DNA from: SPDF01 sp963699825
Lineage (GTDB): Bacteria; Gemmatimonadota; Gemmatimonadetes; Gemmatimonadales; GWC2-71-9
DNA: 64,000 bases
Assembly (NCBI GenBank): GCA_963699825.1
Contig: CAVOVI010000004.1
Span: forward strand, 682,001 to 746,000
Direction: 5' to 3'
The translations under genes and the position numbers were made by a program. Shown piece after piece: positions 44,780-54,471 of this stretch. The first letter of the stretch is position 1; each line of letters opens with the position of its first letter. The notes below the pieces were generated by a model, which worked only from the letters and a program-made list of their open reading frames with translations, had not been told where the DNA came from and made no database searches.

Positions 44780-45049
44780 CTATCGGGCCAGCATCACACG
44801 CGCTTCTTCCTCCATGCGCAGCAACCGGGTGTAGTAGTCGGGCAATTCCATCAGGTGCGCGAGTGCGATCTTCCCGGTGAGCACCAGGTCGTCGTTGGTC
44901 ACATTGGTGACGACGTTGCGGATACCGTGCTCGAGCTCCACTTCCAACCCCATCCGGAACTGCTCCAGGTCGACCTCGGTCCAGTTGATGGCGAGCCGAT
45001 CGCCCACCTTCCGGGCCTCTTCGGCCGTAAACGTTCGCTGGCTGACCAT
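44780..45049 (-). CDS. DUF5661 family protein
   Basis: 89-residue helical protein (FTAEEARKVGDRLAINWTEVD ... QFRMGLEVELEHGIRN ... GKIALAHLMELPDYYTRLLRME). This is the DUF5661 pattern, a short family of unknown function. The start is at 45049 with a nearby ggagg-like site (upstream aaggaggg). It precedes the arginase gene by 48 bases. Confidence 0.82.
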   Translation of the reverse strand: MVSQRTFTAEEARKVGDRLAINWTEVDLEQFRMGLEVELEHGIRNVVTNVTNDDLVLTGKIALAHLMELPDYYTRLLRMEEEARVMLAR

Positions 45050-45131
45050 GAGTACCCTCCTTGTATCACGCCAAGGATGGCGAACTCACCATGAAGCCGG
45101 GGTGAAGCGAGGGGGAGAATCCCTTGCCCTG

Positions 45132-45678
45132 TCAGGACTTGAGGTTGGGGAAGTAGCGCTCGGCCAGGATGCGGAGGTGGTGCCGTTCATGTCCCGCAAG
45201 GATCCAGGCCAGTGCGCGCGCCGAGACCGGGTGGCCGCTGGCGGAACCGATCCGGAGCCAGGCTTCGGCGCTGAACGAGTTGAAGAGGGCCAGCGTCGCC
45301 TCCCGGACGGCACGGAACTCGGCGGCGACGTCGGCCATGGACCGCGCCTCGAACCCCGCCATCGGCATCCAGGCATTCTCATCGAAACCCGGCAGGTCAA
45401 TCGTATCGCCTCGGGCAATCCGGAGGGCGCGGTACGAAAACACGCGCTCGGTATCGGAAACGTGGCCGACGACCTCACGGATCGCTCCATTTTCCGTCGG
45501 CGTACCTGAAACCGGCGTCCTTGTCTGAAATTCCTGCCAATACGGCAGCCGTTGAGTCTCGCTGGGCCACCAGGGTCGCCAGGAGGTCGCCGTCGGGCAC
45601 TTCCCGGACGTACGGCTGATAGTAGGAGTTGTATTCCGAGTCGGCGGGGCGGGCAGGGGAGGAAATCGGCACGGGCAC
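45132..45678 (-). CDS. DinB-like metal-dependent protein, one frameshift
   Basis: About 181 residues, four-helix DinB/YfiT-like fold. The three metal histidines are seen in VGHVSDTERVF and GHERHHLRIL. One extra base near 45484 (DGKWS/IREVVGHV) breaks the frame. DinB proteins are often thiol transferases or stress-induced with unknown roles. The ATG at 45678 (MPVPISSP) starts the joined protein; RYADGKWS-IREVVGH is canonical for the family. Confidence 0.83.
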
Positions 45679-45786
45679 TCCATGGCGTGGGTCTGGGCCT
45701 GGTGGGGTCCATCAGCGGAAAGGAATTGCTCAGGACTCACAATATAGGTGGCGGTCTTCAGGAGTCAGAGAACGGTCAGGTGCCGC

Positions 45787-46707
45787 TCAGTCCTCGTTCC
45801 TCCCCAACCCCGCCGGCGCCTTCACCCGGCCCACCGCACCCGCCAGCGCCAGCAGGGTCAGCAAGTACGGGAACATCAGGAAGAATTGATACGGCACATC
45901 GAACCCCGCGGCCTGCAACGCGAACTGCAGCGCCGTCGCCAGCCCGAAGAGCAGCGCCGCCAGCCCCGCCCCCACCGGATTCCACCGCCCCAGTACCACG
46001 ATCGCAATCGCAATGAATCCACGACCCGCCGTCATCCGCTCGGTAAAGGTGCCGACCTGCGCCAGCACCAGCGTGGCACCCGCCAACCCCGCAAAGGCGC
46101 CGCCCAGCAACACCGCCCAGGTCCGCACCAGGCGCACCGACACGCCGGCAGCACGGGCGGCGGGCGGGTCCTCGCCCACGGCGCGGAGCGCCAGCCCAAA
46201 CCGGGTGCGGAAGAGCAGGTACCAGGTGAGGGGAATGAGCGCCGCCGCAGCATAGGTCGTGACCGGTTGAACGAAGAGCGCACTCCCAATGAACGGCGTA
46301 TCGGAGAGGATTGGAATCGGAATGGGTGGCAACGTCGGAAGCGACAACCCGACACCCGCCGGCCCATAGAACTGACGGTAGATCGTCCCCGTCAGGCCGA
46401 CGCTCGCCAGCGTGACCGCCGTGCCGGTGATGATCTGGTCGGCACCCGCGCCGATCGCGACGGCCGCGAAGAGCGCCGCCACCAGTACTCCCGCCAGGAT
46501 ACCGAGGCCGAGCCCCGCCGCCGGCCCCGCTACCGTGGCGCCGATGGCGCCGCCCAGCGCGCCGAAGAGCATCGCCCCTTCGACGCCGAGGTTGACCACA
46601 CCCGACCGCTCCGCAATCGTCTCCCCGGTGGCCGCCAGCGCCAGCGGCGTCGCGATGCCGACTGCCGCCACGAGCACATCCGCCGCCACCGCCATCGGAT
46701 CGATCAT
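45787..46707 (-). CDS. Nucleoside-type ABC transporter permease 2
   Basis: 306 residues, about 8-10 membrane segments, BPD_transp_2 type. TPLALAATGETIAERSGVVNLGVEGAMLFGA is the family opening shared with the YufQ/NupQ (BMP-dependent nucleoside) permeases. The start overlaps the stop of permease 1 by 4 bases. Third component of a purine-nucleoside-like importer with the ATPase at 47752-49212 and probably the BMP lipoprotein at 50265-51224. Confidence 0.9.
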   Translation of the reverse strand: MIDPMAVAADVLVAAVGIATPLALAATGETIAERSGVVNLGVEGAMLFGALGGAIGATVAGPAAGLGLGILAGVLVAALFAAVAIGAGADQIITGTAVTLASVGLTGTIYRQFYGPAGVGLSLPTLPPIPIPILSDTPFIGSALFVQPVTTYAAAALIPLTWYLLFRTRFGLALRAVGEDPPAARAAGVSVRLVRTWAVLLGGAFAGLAGATLVLAQVGTFTERMTAGRGFIAIAIVVLGRWNPVGAGLAALLFGLATALQFALQAAGFDVPYQFFLMFPYLLTLLALAGAVGRVKAPAGLGRNED

Positions 46708-47762
46708 GCGGTGCCGTCCGATACCGGCGCGCCGGCCTGTCGCTCGACATCCCGCCGCGCCGCGGCGTCACCCAGCAGCAACACCAGGATGATCACGCCC
46801 TCGACCACATACACCGCCACCGCCGGAATCCCCGCGTCGCGCTGCATCGCTCCCGCCCCCGCCTCGAGCGCGGCAAAGACGATTCCGGTCAGGACGATGG
46901 CCGACGGCCGGAGTCGCGCCAGCAGCGCCACACCGATGGCCGTGAATCCATAGCCGGGGGAGAGGTTCTGGTAGAGCGCGTAGGAGACGCCACTCACCTC
47001 GAAAGCGCCGGCCAGTCCCGCCAGCGCCCCTGATCCGAAGAGCGCCAGCGCTATCATCCGACCCCCGCGCACCCGCCCGCTCACTTCGGCGGCACGCGGT
47101 CCCTCGCCCAGCGCGCGCAGCCGGAATCCCCACCAGGTCCGCGCCAGGACCCACGCCAGAATCCCCGCGACGATCAGTGCGGCGACGAATCCGACGTGGA
47201 GTCGCGTCCCCGGCAGCATCGGCAGCCGTGCCACTTCCGCAATCGGCGCACTCTGCGGGTAGATCCCTCCGGGTTCCTGCATCGGGCCCTGCACCATCCA
47301 GCTGACCAGCGCTTCGGCCACGAAGTTGAGCAGGAGGGTACTGATCACCTCGAGCACGCCGAACCGGAGCTTGAGCACCACCGGCAGGATCATCCAGACC
47401 GCACCGCCCGCAATACCCGCCAGCGCCACCGCCGGCAGCGCAAACCACGCCGGCCACGCCGCCGCCTGCACCCCGACCCACGTCGCCGCAATCGCGCCGG
47501 CGTAGAACTGTCCCTCGGCGCCGATGTTCAGTGCGCCACCGCGCAGTGCCAGTGCAAACCCCAGCCCCATCAGGATCAGCGGCACCGACCGGGGCAGCGT
47601 CGCGCCCGTGAACGCGCGCCATGAACCGAAGGCACCGTCCCACAGCGCCGCGAGGGCGGCGCCCGCGTCGTAGCCGGCCAGCTGCAACCCGATCGCGAGC
47701 AGGAGCAGTCCGACGGCAAGCGCCAGGAGCGAGGTGCCGAGGGCACGGAGACTACCGCGCAT
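46704..47762 (-). CDS. Nucleoside-type ABC transporter permease 1
   Basis: 352 residues, BPD_transp_2 type. LPRSVPLILMGLGFALALRGGALNIGAEGQFYAGAI is typical of the YufP/NupP subunit, followed by FRLRALGEGPRAAEVSG (the EAA-like cytoplasmic loop). It overlaps the ATPase gene by 11 bases and the second permease by 4, so the three are one transcript. Confidence 0.9.
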   Translation of the reverse strand: MRGSLRALGTSLLALAVGLLLLAIGLQLAGYDAGAALAALWDGAFGSWRAFTGATLPRSVPLILMGLGFALALRGGALNIGAEGQFYAGAIAATWVGVQAAAWPAWFALPAVALAGIAGGAVWMILPVVLKLRFGVLEVISTLLLNFVAEALVSWMVQGPMQEPGGIYPQSAPIAEVARLPMLPGTRLHVGFVAALIVAGILAWVLARTWWGFRLRALGEGPRAAEVSGRVRGGRMIALALFGSGALAGLAGAFEVSGVSYALYQNLSPGYGFTAIGVALLARLRPSAIVLTGIVFAALEAGAGAMQRDAGIPAVAVYVVEGVIILVLLLGDAAARRDVERQAGAPVSDGTA

Positions 47763-49212
47763 CGGACCTGCCCGACCGGAGCATCATCTCGCCGAGGCGC
47801 TGCCGGTCCGCTCCCGCCGGTGCCTCGGTCATCACACCGTTTGCCGCCACCAGGATCCGGCTGCCGAGTTCAAGCACCTCGTCGAGGTCGTTCGAGTAGA
47901 CGAGCACCGCCGCACCGCCCGCCGCCGCGGCGCGCAGGTGCGCGTGGACGTCCGCCGCCGCCTGCAGGTCGAGCCCGCGGGTCGGGTTTTCCGCCACCAG
48001 CACGCGGGGCCGCCGCTCGAGGGCTCTCGCAATCAGCAGCTTCTGCTGGTTGCCGCCACTGAGGCTTCCTGATGGCGTGTCGGGCCCCTCCGCTCGGACG
48101 TCGAATTGCCCGAGGAGTTCAGCCGTCCGACTGCCGGCAGCCTTCCAGTCCACCCGGCGTACCCGATGCCCCCTGATCCACGGCGCGATGCGCCCAACGC
48201 CAAGCACCACGTTTTCGGTGAGCGACATGGCCGGAATCAACCCTTCCGTCGTACGGTCTTCCGGCACGAAGGCAATCGGCCTGGCCACTTCGAGGAGTCC
48301 GCGGAACGGGCGCTGCAGCTGAGCTACCGCGCGCAGCAGCTCGCGTTGACCATTCCCTTCCACGCCAGCCACCGCCACGAGTTCCCCACCACGGATGGTG
48401 AACGACGCGCTGCGCAATCCTGAGCCATGCTCCCCGTTGACCTCGAGGCGATCGCACTGGATCAGCACCGGGCCATCCTCCAGGAGGCGAGCGCTGGGCG
48501 CCCTCGCAATGGCGCCACCGATCATCGCTTCCGTCAGTGAGTCCGCCGTCACCTCTGCACGCGGTGCGGCAAGTGCCACGATTCCCCGCCTGAGCACGGT
48601 GACACGATCGGCCGCGGCCAGCGCCTCGTCGAGCTTGTGGGTGATCAACACCACCGCGCCACCCGATTGGGCGAACCCCCGGACAAAATGGAACAGCTCC
48701 ATTGCCTCGGCCGGTGCCAGCACTGCGGTCGGTTCATCGAGCAGGAGAATGCGCGCATCGGAGGCGAGCGCCTTCACGATTTCGAGGCGCTGCTTGAGGG
48801 CCACGGAGAGTTCCGCGGCGGGCTGAAGGGGATCGAGGTGGAGGGCGAGGCGGGCGGTGAGTTCAGCGGTGCGTCGGCGGAGCGGTGTAGGAGCGACCGG
48901 CCATCCGGCGGCGAGCGCGATGTTCTCCATCACCGACAGCGCAGGCACCGCGGTCGAGTGCTGGTGCACCATGCCGATGCCATGGCGCCTGGCATCGCGC
49001 GCCGAACGGAACCGGACAACCTGACCGTCGATCGCGATGGTGCCCGCATCGGGACGGAGCAACCCATCCGCGATGTGCATCAGTGTGGACTTGCCGGCGC
49101 CGTTCTCACCGAGGACGGCGTGCACTTCCCCGGCGCGCAGGGAGAGGTCCACGCCGCGAAGGGCCGCAACCGGGCCAAATGACTTCGAGATGCCGGAGAG
49201 CGACAGGAGCAT
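47752..49212 (-). CDS. Nucleoside-type ABC transporter ATPase with two nucleotide-binding domains
   Basis: 486 residues, two ABC domains in tandem as in the YufO/NupO and sugar MglA-type ATPases. Domain 1: Walker A GENGAGKST (about 35-43), Q-loop HQHS, Walker B LLLDEPTAVL. Its signature is degenerate (ELSVALKQRLEI). Domain 2: a non-canonical Walker A (GVEGNGQRE), but a good signature LSGGNQQK and VAENPTRGLD with Asn in the Walker-B-like Glu/Pro region. This asymmetric pattern is usual for the family. First gene of the transporter operon, downstream of repeat island B. Confidence 0.9.
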   Translation of the reverse strand: MLLSLSGISKSFGPVAALRGVDLSLRAGEVHAVLGENGAGKSTLMHIADGLLRPDAGTIAIDGQVVRFRSARDARRHGIGMVHQHSTAVPALSVMENIALAAGWPVAPTPLRRRTAELTARLALHLDPLQPAAELSVALKQRLEIVKALASDARILLLDEPTAVLAPAEAMELFHFVRGFAQSGGAVVLITHKLDEALAAADRVTVLRRGIVALAAPRAEVTADSLTEAMIGGAIARAPSARLLEDGPVLIQCDRLEVNGEHGSGLRSASFTIRGGELVAVAGVEGNGQRELLRAVAQLQRPFRGLLEVARPIAFVPEDRTTEGLIPAMSLTENVVLGVGRIAPWIRGHRVRRVDWKAAGSRTAELLGQFDVRAEGPDTPSGSLSGGNQQKLLIARALERRPRVLVAENPTRGLDLQAAADVHAHLRAAAAGGAAVLVYSNDLDEVLELGSRILVAANGVMTEAPAGADRQRLGEMMLRSGRSDAR

Positions 49213-49491
49213 CAGGGCACCGGGCTCAGTTGGACGTTCCCCCTCTCCATATCATGGAGAGGGGGACAGGGGGTGAGGTGGGACGCACTGGATTCCCGCG
49301 ACCCTGTCCGGCGAAAGCCGGGGCGGGAATGACACATCCGGCGCGACTGGCAGGCCGGGCTGCGGGGTGCCTCAACCTGCCTGAACGTCCCCCGCATCCA
49401 TCTGATCATCCGACCGAAATCCGGCTTCGCTGGCAGGACGGGCATAGCGCCCCCAGCTGGTCCCCGCTCCCCGCTTCCCCGCCCCGCTTCC
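49213..49491. repeat. Intergenic repeat island B
   Basis: Holds an inverted copy of the 12-base-stem palindrome of island A (49239-49265) with its acagggggtgagg flank, then attcccgc ... gcgggaat (about 49292-49330) around ccggcgaaagccgg. Next comes a block (about 49393-49425) whose reverse complement (atttcg-gtcggatgatcagatg) recurs at about 56583-56605, and C-rich cttccccgc repeats. No gene is seen. Confidence 0.75.
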
Positions 49492-50268
49492 CTACATCCC
49501 CGTCGGATGCCTATGGAATTCCCACGGCAGTTCGAACCGGAGGCCGAGGTGCTGGGCCAGCGCCTGGACGCCAACCTGTTCCGTGGCGTAGTGTCCTGCG
49601 TAGATCAGGTTGATGCCGAGCTCCATCGCATCGAAGTAGGTGTGATGCGGGCCCTCGCCGGTGATCAGCGTGTCGATCCCCGCCGCGATCGCCTCGGCGA
49701 CGAAGCTGCCGCCGCTCCCCGTCACGATGCCCACCCGCTCCGTCTTTTCCGGCCCGCCGGGAATCAGCCGGGCGGTGGCGGTCAGCTGCCCTTCGATCCG
49801 CCTGACCAGCTCTTCACGCGGCAGCGCCAGCTCGCCATAGACACCGAGCCGCTGCCCGCGGTACTCGCCGAACCAGCCCTCGAGTTCGACGTCCAGGCGC
49901 CGGGCGAGGACGATGTTGTTCCCCAGGTCGGGATGGAGGTCGAGCGGAATGTGCGCGGAATAGAGCGCGATGTTGCGGTCGAAGAGCGCGCGCACCCGCC
50001 GGTGCCGCCGGCCGGTGAGCGGAACGTTGCCGTCCCAAAACAGTCCGTGGTGCACCAGCAGCAGAGTACCGTTCTCGCTCTTCGCCGGTGCCGCGTTCTC
50101 GATCGCCTCCAGTGACGCGTCCACGGCCGCCACGATGCGGTCGACCGTACCGCCATTCTCCACCTGGAGCCCGTTGACGGCGTTGCCCTCATCCGGGATC
50201 TCCCGGATACGCAAGAGCGTGTCGAGGTACTCGGTGACTTCGGTGAGTGAAACGGCTTGCTCGCTCAT
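49492..50268 (-). CDS. Nif3-like dinuclear metal centre protein
   Basis: 258 residues. The GTP cyclohydrolase I type 2/NIF3 family pattern is clear: GNAVNGLQVENGG, LLVHHGLFWDG (two metal His), SAHIPLDLHPDLGNN, GIVTGSGGSF, and DTLITGEGPHHTYFDAMELGINLIYAGHYATE with the remaining His/Glu ligands. The start overlaps the BMP lipoprotein stop by 4 bases, so it ends the parA-led operon. Molecular role in bacteria uncertain. Confidence 0.92.
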   Translation of the reverse strand: MSEQAVSLTEVTEYLDTLLRIREIPDEGNAVNGLQVENGGTVDRIVAAVDASLEAIENAAPAKSENGTLLLVHHGLFWDGNVPLTGRRHRRVRALFDRNIALYSAHIPLDLHPDLGNNIVLARRLDVELEGWFGEYRGQRLGVYGELALPREELVRRIEGQLTATARLIPGGPEKTERVGIVTGSGGSFVAEAIAAGIDTLITGEGPHHTYFDAMELGINLIYAGHYATEQVGVQALAQHLGLRFELPWEFHRHPTGM

Positions 50269-51224
50269 TGGCCATCCCGCTGTCGGATGCTGTCCTCGGC
50301 GGCGCGGACGCGCGCGGCGAGGGCTGCTGGAATCATGGAATCGAGGGCGGGGTTCGGCACATACTGCACCACGCCGCTGGCCAGCCCGAACGACTCTACC
50401 TTCGGCGTGAAGGTACCTCCCTCTACCTCCCTTGCCACCAGCAGCAGCGCCCGCGGCAGGTCGATCACCGCCGAACCAAGCACCCGCTGCGGCGCCAGGT
50501 CGGTCTGGTCGGCGTTTGCCCCGAACAAATACACTCCGGGTGCTTCCTTCGCCGCCTGGAAGACACCGATGGCGGCGGCGTCGGCGTTGTGGTGGAGCAT
50601 GTCCGCACCCACCCGGATCAGCGCGCGCGCCGCCTCACGCCCCAGTGCGGCATCATCCCAGTTGTTGAGGTAGGTGATTCGGCTCTTCACCTCGGGATTG
50701 ACCGCACGCGCGCCGGCCACCCAGGCATCGGAGGCCTCGCGCACCGGCGGCAGTTCCACACCACCCACGAAGCCGATCACGTTGCTCCTGGTCACGCCGC
50801 CCGCCACCATCCCCGCCAGGTAGCTCGCCTCGTACAACCGAAAGATCAGCGGGGCGACATTCCCCTGGACCCGCTCCCCGGAGGTGATGATGAATACCAC
50901 CGCCGGATAGTCAGCGCTGACCCGCTCGGCCGGACCCTGAAACTCAAACCCATGCCCGAAGACGAGGTTGTATCCCTGTTCCGCATAGGTGCGAAGCGCC
51001 TCCTCCTGCTCGGCGGGGGTGCGCGCTTCGACGTGGCTGACGGGGACATTGAGCGAATCGTGAATCTGACCCAGCCCGGTGTAGGCGCCGGAGTTCCAGG
51101 CCGCATCGGCGATGGACCCCGGTGTAACGAGTGCCACACGGAATGGCGCCGGCGCCTCCCGTGTGGCACAACTCGCCAGCACCGCGCCGGCCAGCAGCCA
51201 TCCCACCGCGCGGGGTGCGATCAC
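50265..51224 (-). CDS. BMP-family substrate-binding lipoprotein
   Basis: 319 residues, basic membrane protein (BMP/PnrA-like) family, which binds purine nucleosides. The lipobox is AVLASC with lipidated Cys at about 19. Family motifs: VTPGSIADAAWNSGAYTGL, EQGYNLVFGHGFEFQ, and LFGANADQTDLAPQRVLGS. It is the likely binding protein for the ABC transporter at 45787-49212 although Nif3 and repeat island B separate them. It overlaps bactofilin (4 bases) and Nif3 (4 bases). Confidence 0.9.
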   Translation of the reverse strand: MIAPRAVGWLLAGAVLASCATREAPAPFRVALVTPGSIADAAWNSGAYTGLGQIHDSLNVPVSHVEARTPAEQEEALRTYAEQGYNLVFGHGFEFQGPAERVSADYPAVVFIITSGERVQGNVAPLIFRLYEASYLAGMVAGGVTRSNVIGFVGGVELPPVREASDAWVAGARAVNPEVKSRITYLNNWDDAALGREAARALIRVGADMLHHNADAAAIGVFQAAKEAPGVYLFGANADQTDLAPQRVLGSAVIDLPRALLLVAREVEGGTFTPKVESFGLASGVVQYVPNPALDSMIPAALAARVRAAEDSIRQRDGQ

Positions 51225-51697
51225 CCCTTGAGACCGAGCTCCGGCTTCAACTCCGGCTTGAAGTCCGGCTTCGATTCCGGCCTCAGGTCCGTCTTCGCCC
51301 CCGCCTTCGGCTCCTGGGTCGATCCCATCTTGATCGAGCCGTTCACGCTCCCGCCCTCCAGCACCACAATGCGGCGCGTGAACACGTCTCCCAACACTTC
51401 AGCGGTGGCCTGAACCTCCACCCGATCGGTGGCGTGGAGATTCCCTTCCACCCGGCCGCCGATCACCGCCTCCGCGGTGTGGATGTCGCCCTGCACCAGG
51501 GCGCCGGGGGCCACGAGCGCCTGCGTGTTGGCGCGGATGATTCCCTTGACCTTCCCTTCGATCTTCACGACCCCCTCGGTCTGGAGGTCGCCGGTGACCG
51601 TCAGGTCCTTCGCGATGATCGAAAGCGAGGTGTGGTCGGTGCGCCGACGCATCTGGTTCACTTCGGGATCGCGCGGTGTGTTCGAAAAGATGGCCAT
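51221..51697 (-). CDS. Bactofilin
   Basis: 158 residues, polymer-forming cytoskeletal protein. The right-handed beta-helix core runs about 25-125 (LSIIAKDLTVTGDLQTEGVV ... VLEGGSVNGSIKMGS). The N-terminal tail has the short membrane-type motif (MAIFSN). The C-terminal tail is a degenerate Lys-Pro repeat (KPDFKPELKPELG) arising from a roughly 12-base DNA repeat. It directly follows the LytM peptidase and ParAB genes, which fits the known use of bactofilins as scaffolds for cell-wall hydrolases and ParABS. Confidence 0.92.
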   Translation of the reverse strand: MAIFSNTPRDPEVNQMRRRTDHTSLSIIAKDLTVTGDLQTEGVVKIEGKVKGIIRANTQALVAPGALVQGDIHTAEAVIGGRVEGNLHATDRVEVQATAEVLGDVFTRRIVVLEGGSVNGSIKMGSTQEPKAGAKTDLRPESKPDFKPELKPELGLKG

Positions 51698-52494
51698 TAT
51701 CGGGATTCCTCGTTCACCATGGTGAGGGGGTCGATCGTCTCATCGCCCCGACGGATTTCAAGATGCAGATGCGGCGCCGTCGAGCGCCCCGTGTTGCCCG
51801 ACAGGCCGATGACCTCGCCGGCATTGACCAACTGGCCGGTCGTGACGAGCGAGCGGGACAGATGGCCGTACTTGGAGGCGTACCCATCCGGGTGACTGAG
51901 CAGGACGAAGATGCCGTACTCCGGATCGTTGCCGCTGTCGATCACCGTCCCGCCTCCGACCGCTCGCACCGGTGTGCCGATCGTCACGGCCAGATCGACG
52001 CCGGTGTGCTCTTCCTCGGAGCCGCCCGCCGGCGTGAGTCCGCGTGTCATGTACCCCGTGGCATCCAGCGGCCACCGATTCGGCACCGAGGGCCCGGTCA
52101 CGGGAGCGGCGCGCGGCCCCGGTGGCCCCGCGTTCACCGGGGGCGCCAGCGGCAGTGAATAGGCGAGGGCAATGGGATCGGGCACGATGTCCGCGCCGAC
52201 CATTTCGCGAAGCCGGCCATAGCGCCGCTCCGCGCTGTCGAGTGCCGCGGCGAGTTCCCGCACCTTCGCGGTCTCCGCTTCGAGCCGTGCCACGTCCTCG
52301 CGCAGTCGCGGCACGCTCACCGCCGCCTTGAGGAGTGGGGCGTACCATGCGCTGAAGACGAGCGCCGCCATCAGCAGCACCAGGCCGGCACCCACCAGAA
52401 CGCGGAAGACCCAGATCGGCATCCGGAAGGTGCGCGAGTTCACCTCTCCGTCGCGATGCACCATCAGGGTGATCTGGGGGCGCGGGGTTTTCAT
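51697..52494 (-). CDS. M23 (LytM) family metallopeptidase, membrane-anchored
   Basis: 265 residues. One N-terminal membrane helix (VFRVLVGAGLVLLMAALVFSA) then a coiled coil (RLREDVARLEAETAKVRELAAALDSAERR) and the LytM domain: zinc ligands in HTGVDLA and HLHLEI with LSHPDGYASKYGHLS between. All expected ligands are present, so it is probably an active peptidoglycan endopeptidase. It overlaps parB by 4 bases and abuts bactofilin (1 base), as in other bactofilin-M23 pairs. Confidence 0.92.
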   Translation of the reverse strand: MKTPRPQITLMVHRDGEVNSRTFRMPIWVFRVLVGAGLVLLMAALVFSAWYAPLLKAAVSVPRLREDVARLEAETAKVRELAAALDSAERRYGRLREMVGADIVPDPIALAYSLPLAPPVNAGPPGPRAAPVTGPSVPNRWPLDATGYMTRGLTPAGGSEEEHTGVDLAVTIGTPVRAVGGGTVIDSGNDPEYGIFVLLSHPDGYASKYGHLSRSLVTTGQLVNAGEVIGLSGNTGRSTAPHLHLEIRRGDETIDPLTMVNEESR

Positions 52495-53368
52495 CCCTCG
52501 AAGGGGGTACCGAGGATGAGTTCGAGCAGACGCGCCAGATCGTCGTTGGAGTAATAACTCAACTGCACGATACCCCGTCCCTTGCGGCGCTGCGTGACGC
52601 GCACGTCGGTGCCCAGTCGTTTACGGAGAGCATCTTCGACCCGCTGCACTTCCGTGCTCACCGGACCCGGCTCGGTGCGCTTGTTCTTCGGACGCTTCGC
52701 CGCCTCCGGTCCTCGACGGACGCGCGCCTCCATCTCCCGAACCGACCAGCCGTCCGCCACCGCCTGGCGCCCGAACTTCACGATCAGCTTGTCGTCCGTC
52801 AGCCCGAGCAGGGCGCGCGCGTGCCCCGCGGAGAGCGCGCCGTGATGCACCAGATCGCGGACGGCGTCGGGAAGTCCCAGGAGGCGAAGGAGATTCGCCA
52901 CGGTGGAACGGTCCCGGCCCACGAGCCGTGCCACCTCCGTCTGCGCCACGTCGAATTGTTCCTGCAATCGCTGGTAGCCAAGGGCTTCGTCAATCGGCGA
53001 GAGATCATCGCGCTGCAGGTTCTCGATCAGCGCCAGCGTCAGGAGCGTCTTGTCGTCGACGTCCTTGATGACGGCGGGGATGCGAGTCCAGCCGAGGCGC
53101 TGCACGGCGCGCCAGCGGCGTTCGCCGGCGATCAGTTCGTAGGTGGATCCCTGTGGGCGCACGACGACCGGCTGCAGCAGTCCCGACGCCTCGATGCTGG
53201 CGACCAGTTCCTTGAGCGCCTCTTCGTCCACCCGGGAGCGCGGCTGAAATGGATTCGGTCGGATGGCGGTGACGGGGAGCTCGCGGAGGTTTCCCTCCTT
53301 CTCGGCCTGCTCCTTCGAGACGGGACCCAGCAGTGCTTCGAGGCCGCGGCCGAGACGACGGGCTTCAC

Positions 53369-53372
<4 letters not shown>
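52491..53372 (-). CDS. parB: Chromosome-partitioning protein ParB
   Basis: 293 residues, CTP-dependent DNA clamp that loads at parS. N-terminal LGRGLEALLG, the CTPase/ParB boxes PNPFQPRSRVDEEALKEL, GERRWRAVQRLG and ENLQRDDLSPIDEA, and the helix-turn-helix ARLVGRDRSTVANLLRLLGLP are visible. The C-terminal dimerisation domain ends at LELILGTPFEG. It overlaps parA by 4 bases. The parS sites lie 1 kb away at 54422 and 54456. Confidence 0.95.
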
Positions 53373-54163
<791 letters not shown>

Positions 54164-54421
54164 GAGCGGGGTGAGCGCCTGGGTCGAAGAGGTAAGGTTA
54201 GGGAGGACAGGAATATAGACGATTATCCGGACGGAGGCGACCTGGAGATCGGTGTGTCAGTCCGTGGCTCACGCGAAGACACGAAGACGCGAAGTGACAA
54301 AGCGCATATAGTCTTGTAACTGTATATGCTAAACAAGTTAAGTTACGGCATAGAGAGGCTTCAAGAGGACGAGGCAAGCGCGGCAGGGATGGAAGCTCGA
54401 AAGTTGGACTGGAGGGCGGGG
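54164..54421. promoter_or_regulatory. Upstream region of parA with a cacgaag repeat
   Basis: 258 bases, AT-richer than its surroundings (notably 54295-54350). It must hold the parA promoter, read leftward, but I could not settle on a -35/-10 pair. The stretch at about 54265-54293 (cacgcgaagacacgaagacgcgaag) is a relative of the repeat at 37575-37600. rsmG, which usually lies between mnmG and parA, is absent. Confidence 0.5.
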
Positions 54422-54437
54422 TGTTTCACGTGAAACA
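54422..54437. promoter_or_regulatory. parS: parS site 1
   Basis: TGTTTCACGTGAAACA, the exact 16-base consensus palindrome for ParB of the Spo0J/ParB family. It lies 258 bases upstream of parA. Confidence 0.97.
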
Positions 54438-54455
54438 GCAGGGGCGGCGATGGCG

Positions 54456-54471
54456 CGTTTCACGTGAAACG
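54456..54471. promoter_or_regulatory. parS: parS site 2
   Basis: CGTTTCACGTGAAACG: the 14-base consensus core with different outer bases. It is centred 34 bases from site 1, and the mnmG stop codon (TGA read leftward, 54460-54462) lies inside it. Confidence 0.93.

Noticed and set aside
43031..45094. Open frame of about 690 codons spanning the antisense of phospholipase, arginase and DUF5661 genes
   Set aside because: Crosses three well-supported genes on the other strand and has no recognisable domain.
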